Source of the DNA: Rheinheimera sp. D18
Lineage (GTDB): Bacteria > Pseudomonadota > Gammaproteobacteria > Enterobacterales > Alteromonadaceae
Length of the DNA: 64,000 bases
Assembly: GCF_004345025.1 (NCBI RefSeq)
Contig: NZ_CP037745.1
Location: 3,100,001-3,164,000 of the forward strand
Direction of reading: 5' to 3'
Within the stretch, counting starts at the first letter, position 1. Every line of letters starts with the position of its first letter. The notes beneath the pieces are model-generated. The model had not been told where the DNA came from. It was given only the letters and a program-made list of their open reading frames with translations, and ran no database searches. Shown here piece by piece: positions 45,809-54,425 of this stretch. The position numbers and the translations under genes are program-made.

Positions 45809-46368
45809 GGCAAATAATCCTGCTGTAAAGTAATAATTTGCAACCTATAGGTTGGTGCTTTAATGATGATTTTCTCGCCGGCAGCAAGTTGACCAGCATT
45901 GCTTATTTGTAACAATAGCCTGCCGTCATTATCATACAGCGCTCTTTCATTGCCGTCTTGTTGCAACCTTAGGTGCTGTAACCTAGCCTGTAATTGCTGT
46001 TCACTAAGCAGCGCCATTTGCATTTGCGCTAACAACACTTTGGCAAATGCTGGCTGATTAAATGGCGCTATACCCGATACCGTCATTTGATGCTCAGGCT
46101 GATAGCTTAGTCGCCACAATTCTTGCCCTAGTGGCGACACGGCGACCAGCAATATTGCCTCTGGCTGTAAAAGTGCACTAATAATAAACTGTTGTTGCTG
46201 TGCATTATCGAGCCAAATAACCTGCTGCATTAATTGCTGAGCTGGCTCTGGCCAGGCATCAGTTAATTGATAGTAACCTTCACCTAACGCTATCCAGCTG
46301 TCATCTAATGTTGGTTTTAGCTGACAGCCGGTTAATAGCAAAACAAAGATTAAACAGATTCGAGACAT
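45805..46368 (-). CDS. DUF3261 lipoprotein (apeN position)
   Basis: A 187-aa lipoprotein with lipobox LLTGC at residues about 12-16. The body is a beta-rich domain (TYRLQIITLQQD) matching DUF3261, a family nearly restricted to aryl polyene clusters and thought to work with the LolA-like protein and the MMPL exporter in transport of the polyene to the outer membrane. It overlaps both neighbours. Confidence 0.8.
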   Translation of the reverse strand: MSRICLIFVLLLTGCQLKPTLDDSWIALGEGYYQLTDAWPEPAQQLMQQVIWLDNAQQQQFIISALLQPEAILLVAVSPLGQELWRLSYQPEHQMTVSGIAPFNQPAFAKVLLAQMQMALLSEQQLQARLQHLRLQQDGNERALYDNDGRLLLQISNAGQLAAGEKIIIKAPTYRLQIITLQQDYLP

Positions 46369-47591
46369 ATTTCCCTTAGTACATTCATCCTTCGCTCGGT
46401 TTCAGCCACATAAGGATTAGTCTCATCCCAAGCATATCCGGCCAAAATAGCACTTATCATTGCTGTGACACCGTCATTACGTTTTGTGCTAAAAATAACG
46501 TCTTGGAAGCGACAGTCATACCAAGCTTCAACAAAAAAGCGGAATGTTTTAATACCTTTACGCAGCGGTACACTGAACTCCTGCTCCCAATCGGGTTGCT
46601 CGCCATTAAGTTGACGTATTACTAATGGTACCGCGGTGGCAGCAGAGCGCAACGCTATAGTAACGCCTGATGAAAACACCGGGTCAAGAAACTCGCCCGC
46701 GTTACCCAATAAGGCATAGTTTTTACCGTATAGCTGTTTTACACTGGCTGAGTAACCAGTGATATTTCTCGCTTCATTTACCGGCTTAGCATTAATCAAT
46801 AACTCGGCAAGCTTGGGAGTTTGCTGCAACTGCTGCCATAAGTTTTCTTCATGGGAGAGGTTACTATCAAAACGCTCTGTTTTACCCACGACACCAAAGC
46901 TAGCCGTACCGTCACTAAACGGAATTAACCAAAACCAAATATCATCGTGTTGATCATGTACCGTGATCAGTATTTTATTCGAGTCAAACTCTGGGTTAGT
47001 AATGCCATGATTAATGTGACAAAAATTAGCTTCTCGTATTGGAAAGTTTGATGGAAGTTCTAAATCTAGTAAGCGCGGCAACACTCGGCCAAAGCCACTG
47101 GCATCTAACACAAAACTTGCACTAAGTTGGCTGGTATTTTGCTGTTCGTCTTGTACGGTTAATATTGTTAAAGCGTCGGCTGAATTATCAAGACCAATTA
47201 AGCTAATACCATAGCGAATTTGCAGCCCTTGTTTTTCAGCTTCATCTGCCAGCAACTTATCAAAGCCAGCACGTTTTACCTGAAAGGTAGTGCCCGGGCC
47301 TTCACCAAATTTTTTGGTGAAATCAAAATCGGTATACATTCCTTGCTTTAAAAAAGCGGCACCATTTTTATATTGAAAACCCAGTTCAGCTGCTTGTTGC
47401 TGTAAAGCGGGTTCTAAACCGGCTTCTGCTAAAAACTCCATACAATGCGGCAATAAGCTTTCACCAATGCTAAAACGTGGAAAATGCTGTTTTTCAATAC
47501 ACAAAACACTTTTCCCAGCTCGAGCTAACATAGCGCCAGCGCTACTACCAGATGGACCTGCACCTATTATAATGACGTCAAAGTGCTGCAT
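46350..47591 (-). CDS. Flavin-dependent halogenase-like oxidoreductase
   Basis: A FAD enzyme of 413 aa with GxGxxG in IIGAGPSGSSAG. It carries both marks of flavin halogenases: the WxWxIP sequence (WFWLIP, Trp219-Pro224) and a lysine in GFQYKNGAAF (Lys75), at the position of the catalytic lysine (Lys79 in PrnA); the GF..K.GA.F context resembles carrier-protein-dependent halogenases. Halogenated aryl polyenes (xanthomonadins, chlorinated flexirubins) are known, so it may halogenate the aryl head. It lies between apeN and apeM. The start is the second ATG (47591), with GGAG 10 nt upstream; the first is too close to the SD. Oxygenation is the alternative. Confidence 0.8.
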   Translation of the reverse strand: MQHFDVIIIGAGPSGSSAGAMLARAGKSVLCIEKQHFPRFSIGESLLPHCMEFLAEAGLEPALQQQAAELGFQYKNGAAFLKQGMYTDFDFTKKFGEGPGTTFQVKRAGFDKLLADEAEKQGLQIRYGISLIGLDNSADALTILTVQDEQQNTSQLSASFVLDASGFGRVLPRLLDLELPSNFPIREANFCHINHGITNPEFDSNKILITVHDQHDDIWFWLIPFSDGTASFGVVGKTERFDSNLSHEENLWQQLQQTPKLAELLINAKPVNEARNITGYSASVKQLYGKNYALLGNAGEFLDPVFSSGVTIALRSAATAVPLVIRQLNGEQPDWEQEFSVPLRKGIKTFRFFVEAWYDCRFQDVIFSTKRNDGVTAMISAILAGYAWDETNPYVAETERRMNVLREICLESV

Positions 47592-49845
47592 TATTTTCAT
47601 TCTCCTTTATAGCTAAGATACTAAGTAGCGGCGCTAGCATGCATGCCAAAGCTACACCCAGAAATACTGTTAAACCAAAGCTAGCAATGGCTGGTGTTTT
47701 ACTAAAACCTAATAAACCAAATGCTAAGCAACTGGTAGTGGCTGACAACAATACTGCCTGCACTACATCTTCATGTTTTAGACCCGCGGTAAAAAATATA
47801 CCGTAATCTAACGCTAAGGCCAGCACCAATAACGCTGCTATTAAATTAAAAATATTTAACTGTTGCTGGATCTGCAAACTAAGTAGCAAAGCACTACTAA
47901 TCGCTAGCACTAACACTAATACAATACCGGCTGTAATTTTGCCGCCACGGCGCCAAAGTAATACCATTACAGCAAAGGCTAACGCCACAGCAAACCATAG
48001 GCTAAGTTGGTTACGAAGATGCGCCAAGCTGGTGTTAGTGTCGGCAATCGGATCTAGCCAATACGTGCCTTGATACTGCTTAAGCAGCTGGATATCAGAA
48101 GCACTTAAGCTTACATTGCGTAGCAAAATAACACTGGCTAGTTGTTTATTTAGCGGCTGTATTTGCTGCATAAAGCTACTGGGAAAACTATCTGGCGTTA
48201 GCCTATTGCTGATTAGTGCTGGTGCGTTAAGTTGCAATGTCTGCAAGTAGTGTTGTACTGATTCACTTTGATAAGCCTGTTGCAATAGTTGTTGTAATTC
48301 AGTTTGTAGTTGTAATGGCGGCACACGCTGCACAGTTGCTTGCCAGTCGCTTAGTTTGTCTTGCTGCTGCCAGCTATGCAGTAAGTCTTGTAATGCTAAC
48401 TCCTGCTGCAATAGCTGCTCGGTATTATCGCCTAACAATACAATAAAACGGCTATCCCAGTTTTGACCTCCGCTACTTCGCACTAGCTGCTCTTGCTGCA
48501 GCAATGCCGCAGGGCTTTGGTTAAACAAACGCACATCATCACTAAACTGAATTTGCCGCCATAAAGCACTGCTAACTAGTACTAATATAATTATGCCGGT
48601 TATAAGCACTAATTTACGGTTAGCTCGACAATACGCTTGGCTAACAACTGCACAAAAGCCTAATAAATAACGATTAACAACCATACTGCGCTTAGGTAAC
48701 CAAGGTAAAAACACCAGCTGTACCGTTAAAAATGCGGCTATTAAGCCGGCACCCATAAATACCGCCACCTGATTTAATATCGGAAATGGCAAAAACATTA
48801 GTGCTAAATAACCCAGTAAAGTAGTAATTAAACCAAGCAGTAACGACGGCAGCATACGCTGAAAGGCACTGCGTCCCTTATTAGCGGCCAAGATGCCATG
48901 AAACGAGTAATCGATAGCGATACCAATAAGAGTGGTAGCAAATACTAACCCTAGTACATGCGGCTGCTCAAATATCAGCAATACTGCTGCCAAGCCAAAG
49001 GCAGAGGCGAAACTTAATGTAACTAAAGCCAAAACTAACGGGCGCCAGCTAGCAAAGCTAAACCAAATCAGTAATAAAATGGCACTAAGTGAAATACCAC
49101 CATAAAACTGCATTTCAAAACTGGCATTTTCTGCGGCAATAACAGCATGAAACAACACGCCACTGCGCGCGATATTAAGCTCTGGCCACTGCTGCTGCAA
49201 TTGTTGTAATTGTCGCTCTAACGCATCTGCCACTATTGCGCCATTGTTGCGATCAAAAGGGTCAATAGCCAAACTAGCGTATAACAATACGGCAGGCTGA
49301 CCTTCATGGCTTAGCTCAAACCAATTCTGACGAAGTGCTAAGCCGTTACTATTGTTTTGCTGTTCTAAGCGTTGTTGGGTAAGCAACAATGGGTCTTGCA
49401 ATAATGCATTTGCCAGTAAAGGGGCTGGGCTGTATAGCCGCTGCCAAGCGGCATCAACTAAGGCTTGATACTGCCTACTGCGCAGCAGCGCTAATTGTTC
49501 TGGGCTAGCTAACAATGCTTGATGTTGCTGATACAAGTGCTGTAATTGCTGCAATGCGACACCGGGCGAAAGCCAATGCAGTTGTACCGCAGGTTGTTGG
49601 GTTAATTGCGTTGCCGCTTGCTGTAACTCTGACAAGCCAGTGCCACTGAGTAAAATACTGATATGGCGACTACTATTATTTTGTTGCATAAGCTGCTGCT
49701 GCCACGCTATGCCCGAACTCGGTATTGCAGCAGTGATATTACTACTCCAACGCGCGCTAGGAATTGCAGCCACTAAATAGGCCAGCACAGCAATACCGGC
49801 TAGCAACCACAGATATAAGTAACCTTTTTTAAATAAACCACTCAC
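47578..49845 (-). CDS. MMPL/RND-family polyene exporter (apeM position)
   Basis: A 755-aa inner-membrane protein with about 12 helices and two large periplasmic loops (about 40-250 and 430-610), the RND/MMPL layout (GIAIDYSFHG and ALDYGIFFTAGL carry the proton-relay Asp). It would export the polyene lipid. GTG start overlapping the lolA-like stop (GTGA). Its end overlaps the start of the halogenase-like gene. Confidence 0.88.
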   Translation of the reverse strand: MSGLFKKGYLYLWLLAGIAVLAYLVAAIPSARWSSNITAAIPSSGIAWQQQLMQQNNSSRHISILLSGTGLSELQQAATQLTQQPAVQLHWLSPGVALQQLQHLYQQHQALLASPEQLALLRSRQYQALVDAAWQRLYSPAPLLANALLQDPLLLTQQRLEQQNNSNGLALRQNWFELSHEGQPAVLLYASLAIDPFDRNNGAIVADALERQLQQLQQQWPELNIARSGVLFHAVIAAENASFEMQFYGGISLSAILLLIWFSFASWRPLVLALVTLSFASAFGLAAVLLIFEQPHVLGLVFATTLIGIAIDYSFHGILAANKGRSAFQRMLPSLLLGLITTLLGYLALMFLPFPILNQVAVFMGAGLIAAFLTVQLVFLPWLPKRSMVVNRYLLGFCAVVSQAYCRANRKLVLITGIIILVLVSSALWRQIQFSDDVRLFNQSPAALLQQEQLVRSSGGQNWDSRFIVLLGDNTEQLLQQELALQDLLHSWQQQDKLSDWQATVQRVPPLQLQTELQQLLQQAYQSESVQHYLQTLQLNAPALISNRLTPDSFPSSFMQQIQPLNKQLASVILLRNVSLSASDIQLLKQYQGTYWLDPIADTNTSLAHLRNQLSLWFAVALAFAVMVLLWRRGGKITAGIVLVLVLAISSALLLSLQIQQQLNIFNLIAALLVLALALDYGIFFTAGLKHEDVVQAVLLSATTSCLAFGLLGFSKTPAIASFGLTVFLGVALACMLAPLLSILAIKENENNAAL

Positions 49846-50372
49846 TGCGCTGCCGCTTCAACTTGCAAGGTAATAATAGTGCTGTTGCCATTTTGTTCTT
49901 GCAGAGTAACGCTATTAAGTTCGGTTTCGCCACACAATATTATTTGTGTGAACAGTTGATCTAACGGCGCCTGTTTGGGCTGTAACAATGTGCAGCCTGC
50001 ATTATCTAAGGCTAAATTAAACTGTTGTTGAATAAATTCTACATTTTGCTGTAGCACTGCCAGCATTAACTGGCCAACAAATTCACTGCCAGTAATAGCC
50101 ACGTATTCCTGCTGCTGCCACTGGCTTACACCTTGGGTCGTAATAAGCAACTTGCTGTCAACCGGTGTAATGGTGTGCCATAGCATTTGTTGCGCAGCAA
50201 GATCTAAATAACCACTACTACTCAGTGGCACAGGTAAGCCCTGCAAATTCTTAATTTGAGTAAACAGCACCTTGCCTTGCAACGGCTGCCACGGTAGTAA
50301 GTCGGTGCTAGCCTGAGCCAGCACCGAAAATAAACCGCATAACAGTATTACGACAAAGCGCATTGTTCTCAT
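49842..50372 (-). CDS. LolA-like outer-membrane carrier (apeL position)
   Basis: A 176-aa exported protein with a signal peptide (about residues 1-21) and a LolA-type half-barrel (GKVLFTQIKNLQGLPVPLSSSGYL, GVSQWQQQEYVAI). In ape clusters such a protein is thought to ferry the product across the periplasm. The ATG overlaps the apeK stop (ATGA). Confidence 0.85.
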   Translation of the reverse strand: MRTMRFVVILLCGLFSVLAQASTDLLPWQPLQGKVLFTQIKNLQGLPVPLSSSGYLDLAAQQMLWHTITPVDSKLLITTQGVSQWQQQEYVAITGSEFVGQLMLAVLQQNVEFIQQQFNLALDNAGCTLLQPKQAPLDQLFTQIILCGETELNSVTLQEQNGNSTIITLQVEAAAQ

Positions 50373-50794
50373 GGTTTGGCATATCCTAGTTTTTCAAACA
50401 ATATCGCTGGCGACTCAAAGCACATTTGCCGGGTGGCTATATCAATAGCCACTTGAATAGTACTGGCTTTGGTTAACTTTTTACCAGTAGCAAGATCGGT
50501 AATTAAATAATCGATGCGTAAACGGTTTTCCCATTCCTTTAGCGTTGCCACCACTTTAATTTTATGGGCAAATAACGCTGAGCCAACATACTTTAATGAC
50601 ATATCAACAATAGGCCACATATAGCCAGAGTCTGACATGTCGTTGTAATCATAATTAAAACTACGTAATAACTCACAGCGCGCCACTTCGAGATATTTTA
50701 CATAATTACCATGCCAAACTACCTGCATAGCATCAACATCAAAAAATGGTACATCAATAATTATTTCAGCCTGTTTTATTGCAGAATTATGCAT
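50369..50794 (-). CDS. apeK: Acyl-ACP/CoA thioesterase (ApeK)
   Basis: A 141-aa hotdog thioesterase of the 4-hydroxybenzoyl-CoA type: PFFDVDAMQVVWHGNYVKYLEVA carries the catalytic Asp and the WHGNY motif. It likely releases or edits the polyene acyl chain. The start is ATG 50794 with AGGAG 7 nt upstream, inside the end of the lyase gene. Confidence 0.85.
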   Translation of the reverse strand: MHNSAIKQAEIIIDVPFFDVDAMQVVWHGNYVKYLEVARCELLRSFNYDYNDMSDSGYMWPIVDMSLKYVGSALFAHKIKVVATLKEWENRLRIDYLITDLATGKKLTKASTIQVAIDIATRQMCFESPAILFEKLGYAKP

Positions 50795-52376
50795 CTGCAG
50801 TCTCCTGATATAAGGGCCAATGCTGCTGCTGAATTTGACCAATTAACTGCCGCAAGCTGTGCTCTAACGGTCGGTCTTCTTCTAGTAGCGGATAGTCTTG
50901 CTGCAGCTGATTTAACATCTGCTGCATATCAGTGGTTAGGCTAGTATCGTTTAATTCGCCTTGATTAATTCTTAGCTGCACGCCCTGCTTTACTGCTAGT
51001 AATGAAGCGGCAACAACTTGCTCGGTTAATTGCAATACCCGCAAGCAATCACGCGCGGCAATAGTGCCCATGCTAACTTTATCTTGGTTATGACATTCGG
51101 TAGAGCGCGAAAACACACTGGCTGGCATGGTTAACTTCAGCGCTTCAGCGGTCCAGGCACTGCAGCCTATCTGTACAGCTTTAAAGCCATGGTTTATATG
51201 ACGACGCTCTGCCGTTGCACCAGATAAGTTTGACGGTAAGCCATTATTAAATTTGCTATCAACCAATAACGCCATTTGTCTATCGTGTAAATCAGCTAAA
51301 TTAGCCACTGCTGTTTTCATGCTATCCATAACCATAGCAATGTGGCCACCATAAAAATGCCCGCCGTGTAAAACGTGCTCACCAATACCGTCAATAATGG
51401 GGTTGTCATTGGCACTATTAAGTTCATTTTCGATAGTGTGCTTAAACCACGGTAAGGCATCGCGCAATACACCAATAATATGCGGCGCACAACGAATAGA
51501 ATATCGGTCTTGTAAACGGTCTGAATTACGCGGATGCTCATGATGATTTAAATCGTTTCTGATCCAACTCGCCACTTCATTTTGACCAGCGTGAGGTTTT
51601 ACACTAAATAAAATTTCATCAAAATGATTGCTGTTACCTTTTAAAGCCAAGCTGGCCAATGCAGTAATACGGCTAGATAAACGCGTTAGGTATTCTGCGC
51701 GCTGATAAGCCAAACAGGCTAATGCCGTCATCACCGCAGTGCCATTCATAATGGCTAAGCCTTCTTTTGGCCGTAGCTTAATAGGCGTTAAACCCTGCTC
51801 GGGCAACACGTCGGCTATCTGGCGCACTTCGCCTTTAAAATACACCTCGCGCTCGCCAATTAAACTGGCGGCAACATAAGACAGCGGCGTTAAGTCTCCA
51901 CTTGCACCAACACTACCCTCTTGAGGGATCCGCGGTATTATATCTAAGTTTAAATAAGTGGTTAACTGGTGCAATAAAGGCCAACTAACCCCAGAATAAC
52001 CTTGAGTTAGCGAGCATAAGCGCGTGGCCAGAATGGCGCGTCCTTGCTCTGGTGTAAAGTAATCACCCAAGCCACAACCATGAAAGCGGGTTAAATGAAT
52101 TGGTAACTCATGCACTTGCGATAATGGCACTTTTACCGTACAGCTATCGCCGTAGCCTGTGGTTACGCCGTAAATAACACCATCTTCTTCGAGCAATTTA
52201 TCTAGAAATGCGACACCAGCGTCAATTTGGCGCTGAAAAAGTGGGGCGTCACTTAGGGCAACATTGAGGTGTTGCTGCGCTATTGCACTAATTTGTTCAA
52301 TACTAATTCGACCATTACCAAAGATAACAGCAGTGGAAGAAGAATGCTTAGCAGAGTCAGTTACTACTGTTGTCAC
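50787..52376 (-). CDS. Aromatic amino acid ammonia-lyase (MIO enzyme)
   Basis: A 529-aa HAL/PAL/TAL family lyase. The MIO cofactor tripeptide Ala-Ser-Gly is at residues 158-160 (GSVGASGDLTPLSY) and the catalytic tyrosine in GVTTGYGD (Tyr75). Such lyases give cinnamate or coumarate, from which the aryl starter can be made; they recur in flexirubin-type clusters. The residues that set substrate choice read Phe98-His99 (RFHGCG), not the His-Leu of tyrosine lyases, so substrate is left open. The GTG start at 52376 has AAGGA 7 nt upstream; a longer frame overlaps the acyltransferase. Confidence 0.87.
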   Translation of the reverse strand: MTTVVTDSAKHSSSTAVIFGNGRISIEQISAIAQQHLNVALSDAPLFQRQIDAGVAFLDKLLEEDGVIYGVTTGYGDSCTVKVPLSQVHELPIHLTRFHGCGLGDYFTPEQGRAILATRLCSLTQGYSGVSWPLLHQLTTYLNLDIIPRIPQEGSVGASGDLTPLSYVAASLIGEREVYFKGEVRQIADVLPEQGLTPIKLRPKEGLAIMNGTAVMTALACLAYQRAEYLTRLSSRITALASLALKGNSNHFDEILFSVKPHAGQNEVASWIRNDLNHHEHPRNSDRLQDRYSIRCAPHIIGVLRDALPWFKHTIENELNSANDNPIIDGIGEHVLHGGHFYGGHIAMVMDSMKTAVANLADLHDRQMALLVDSKFNNGLPSNLSGATAERRHINHGFKAVQIGCSAWTAEALKLTMPASVFSRSTECHNQDKVSMGTIAARDCLRVLQLTEQVVAASLLAVKQGVQLRINQGELNDTSLTTDMQQMLNQLQQDYPLLEEDRPLEHSLRQLIGQIQQQHWPLYQETADA

Positions 52377-53340
52377 CAGAATGTTCCTTGTGTTGTCCGG
52401 CGCCAGGAAGCTGCCAGAAATCATAAAAATTAAACCACTGTAAAGGATAGCGGCATGCTACTTGTTCTAGCACATTGGCATAGCGTTGTGCTTGCTCGGT
52501 AATAATTAACTGGCGCTGCTTACGCGGTATGCTAATGCACTGTGCAAAGGGTTCAAACATTAGGCTATAGCCATCTTGCTGCTTTAAACAAAACATTAGG
52601 TATACTGGGCACTGCAACACGCTAGCTAGCACCCAAGGGCCAATAGCAAACGGCGCCGGCTTACCAAGAAAATTGGCCCATACTGTGCGCTCTGGGGCTT
52701 GTGCAGAAATACGGTCGCCAACAATAACTACCAACTCGCCGCGCTCGATACAATCGCTAAGCATTACACTAACGGCTGGGGTTAACTCAGTAACTTCAAT
52801 TAATCGCAGGTCAACATCGCTGCTGCTTTCTTTTAAAATTCGGTTAAATGCGGCGGTATGCTGGGTGTGCGCTAACACGTTAATTTTAATTGGGTACTTA
52901 CTGCGAACCAAAGCACGACACACTTCTTGGTTACCTAAGTGGCTGCCAATAATTAGTGCGCCTTTGCCCGAATAGACAATATTCTCAAAGGGTAAACTGC
53001 CGCCATAAGTGACTTTACTTCGTGGAATACGGTCTAACCAACCGTCAATTTTATCGAGTGCAGCTTGGGCAAACTGCCAAAAATGCAGATAGCTTTGCCA
53101 ATAACCGGGTTTGTGTTTAAACGGGCTATCGGCGCCTTTAAATTGATGCACCTGCTGCAAAAAATCGAGCGACGCATTACGAGCACTGCGGTCTTTAAGA
53201 AAAAAATATGCCAGCACCGGCGCTAAGCACAGCACTATTAACCACTTACCGCCAAAGCGGTACAGGGTTAGCAACATGCGAATAGCGATGTAGCTACCGT
53301 TTTCTTGCTTTTTAGCCCAATGTGTTTGCTTAGCCTTCAT
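52357..53340 (-). CDS. LpxL-type lipid acyltransferase (apeJ region)
   Basis: A 327-aa lysophospholipid-acyltransferase-like protein of the lipid A acyltransferase (LpxL/HtrB) family with one N-terminal membrane segment and the HX4E motif in GSHLGNQEVC. It could attach an acyl chain to the glycolipid end of the polyene. It overlaps both the glycosyltransferase upstream and the lyase downstream. Confidence 0.83.
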   Translation of the reverse strand: MKAKQTHWAKKQENGSYIAIRMLLTLYRFGGKWLIVLCLAPVLAYFFLKDRSARNASLDFLQQVHQFKGADSPFKHKPGYWQSYLHFWQFAQAALDKIDGWLDRIPRSKVTYGGSLPFENIVYSGKGALIIGSHLGNQEVCRALVRSKYPIKINVLAHTQHTAAFNRILKESSSDVDLRLIEVTELTPAVSVMLSDCIERGELVVIVGDRISAQAPERTVWANFLGKPAPFAIGPWVLASVLQCPVYLMFCLKQQDGYSLMFEPFAQCISIPRKQRQLIITEQAQRYANVLEQVACRYPLQWFNFYDFWQLPGAGQHKEHSGDNSSN

Positions 53341-54076
53341 GTTTTACTCGTTGGCGACGCGTTAGTAAATGCGGCACACGCCATAACATGCCAAAAAACA
53401 ATCGCGTATGCATTTTACTAATTAGCCAATTGTCTCGCAGCATTTTAAAGTTTGAACGCCCACCTGGCGGATAAATTACCTTAGTGGCAATAAAGTACAC
53501 AGGCACATCATGCCAGAACAATCGCACCATGATGTCGGTGTCGAAATCCATCCGCTGACCAATAGCATACCGCTGCATAATGTCGACACAACTTTGCAGT
53601 GGATAAACGCGAAAGCCGAGCATAGAGTCTTTAATTTGTAACGACAGCGTTTCAATGCGCACCCAAAAATGGGTAATTTCGCGGCCTATTTTACGCCCTA
53701 TTGGCATAGAGCTATCATATACCGGCGCACCACTAATTAGCGCTTGTGGGTACTGCGCCGATTTTTGCCAAAACAAGGGTATGTCGGTAATGTCATGCTG
53801 GCCATCAGCATCAATTTGTAACGCATGGCTAAAGCCACGCTGGTAGGCATGTTGCATGGCAGTACACATAGCCACACCTTTACCAGAATTTTGTTGCAGT
53901 GTTATCACCTCAACTTGCTGATGCTGCGACGCTAGTTCAGCTAGTACCTGCTTAGTTGCTGCATCCGATCCATCATCAGCAATAATAACTGAATAACCAA
54001 ATGGCAGCAGTTGCTGCACCGTGTGCGCTATGGTGTCATGGTGGTTATAGATTGGAATAACAAAACAATTATGCAT
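53330..54076 (-). CDS. Family 2 glycosyltransferase (apeJ region)
   Basis: A 248-aa GT2 enzyme: IADDGSDAATKQVL and the metal-binding IDADGQHD. It resembles dolichyl-phosphate-mannose-synthase-like enzymes and would add the sugar that carries the polyene. In some ape clusters, as I recall, GT and acyltransferase parts are one protein; here they are separate overlapping genes. Confidence 0.82.
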   Translation of the reverse strand: MHNCFVIPIYNHHDTIAHTVQQLLPFGYSVIIADDGSDAATKQVLAELASQHQQVEVITLQQNSGKGVAMCTAMQHAYQRGFSHALQIDADGQHDITDIPLFWQKSAQYPQALISGAPVYDSSMPIGRKIGREITHFWVRIETLSLQIKDSMLGFRVYPLQSCVDIMQRYAIGQRMDFDTDIMVRLFWHDVPVYFIATKVIYPPGGRSNFKMLRDNWLISKMHTRLFFGMLWRVPHLLTRRQRVKHEG

Positions 54077-54425
54077 CGCCTTTTAAGGCCCACTTTAAGC
54101 GGCCTGAGGCGACTTTTTGTTGTTGCTTAAAATAACTAAACTGAGTGGTGCTTTCGCCATTCAGCTCAAGTAATAAGGTTAAACTATCATGTGGGCGAAT
54201 CATTACCTGAAACTTTAATACCTCAACGGACACCACCTCAGCCAGTTGAGAAAAGTGCTGTTTACAATACTCTACAACCCAATGCAGCTGAGTAACCCCT
54301 GCCAGCACTGGTGCTTGTGGAAAATGGCCATCAAAATAGGCAATTTCTGGGTTAATACCTAATTGCAACTCCACTTTGTGGTCGCTATGTTGCAGTACCT
54401 GTACTGTAGGAAATAAGTTAGTCAT
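54069..54425 (-). CDS. apeI: Aryl polyene dehydratase (ApeI)
   Basis: A 118-aa hotdog dehydratase with FDGHFPQAPVLAGVTQ, the FabA/FabZ active-site segment including the catalytic His. ApeI and ApeP form a complex in characterised systems. It overlaps apeH and the glycosyltransferase gene by 8 bp each. Confidence 0.85.
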   Translation of the reverse strand: MTNLFPTVQVLQHSDHKVELQLGINPEIAYFDGHFPQAPVLAGVTQLHWVVEYCKQHFSQLAEVVSVEVLKFQVMIRPHDSLTLLLELNGESTTQFSYFKQQQKVASGRLKWALKGDA

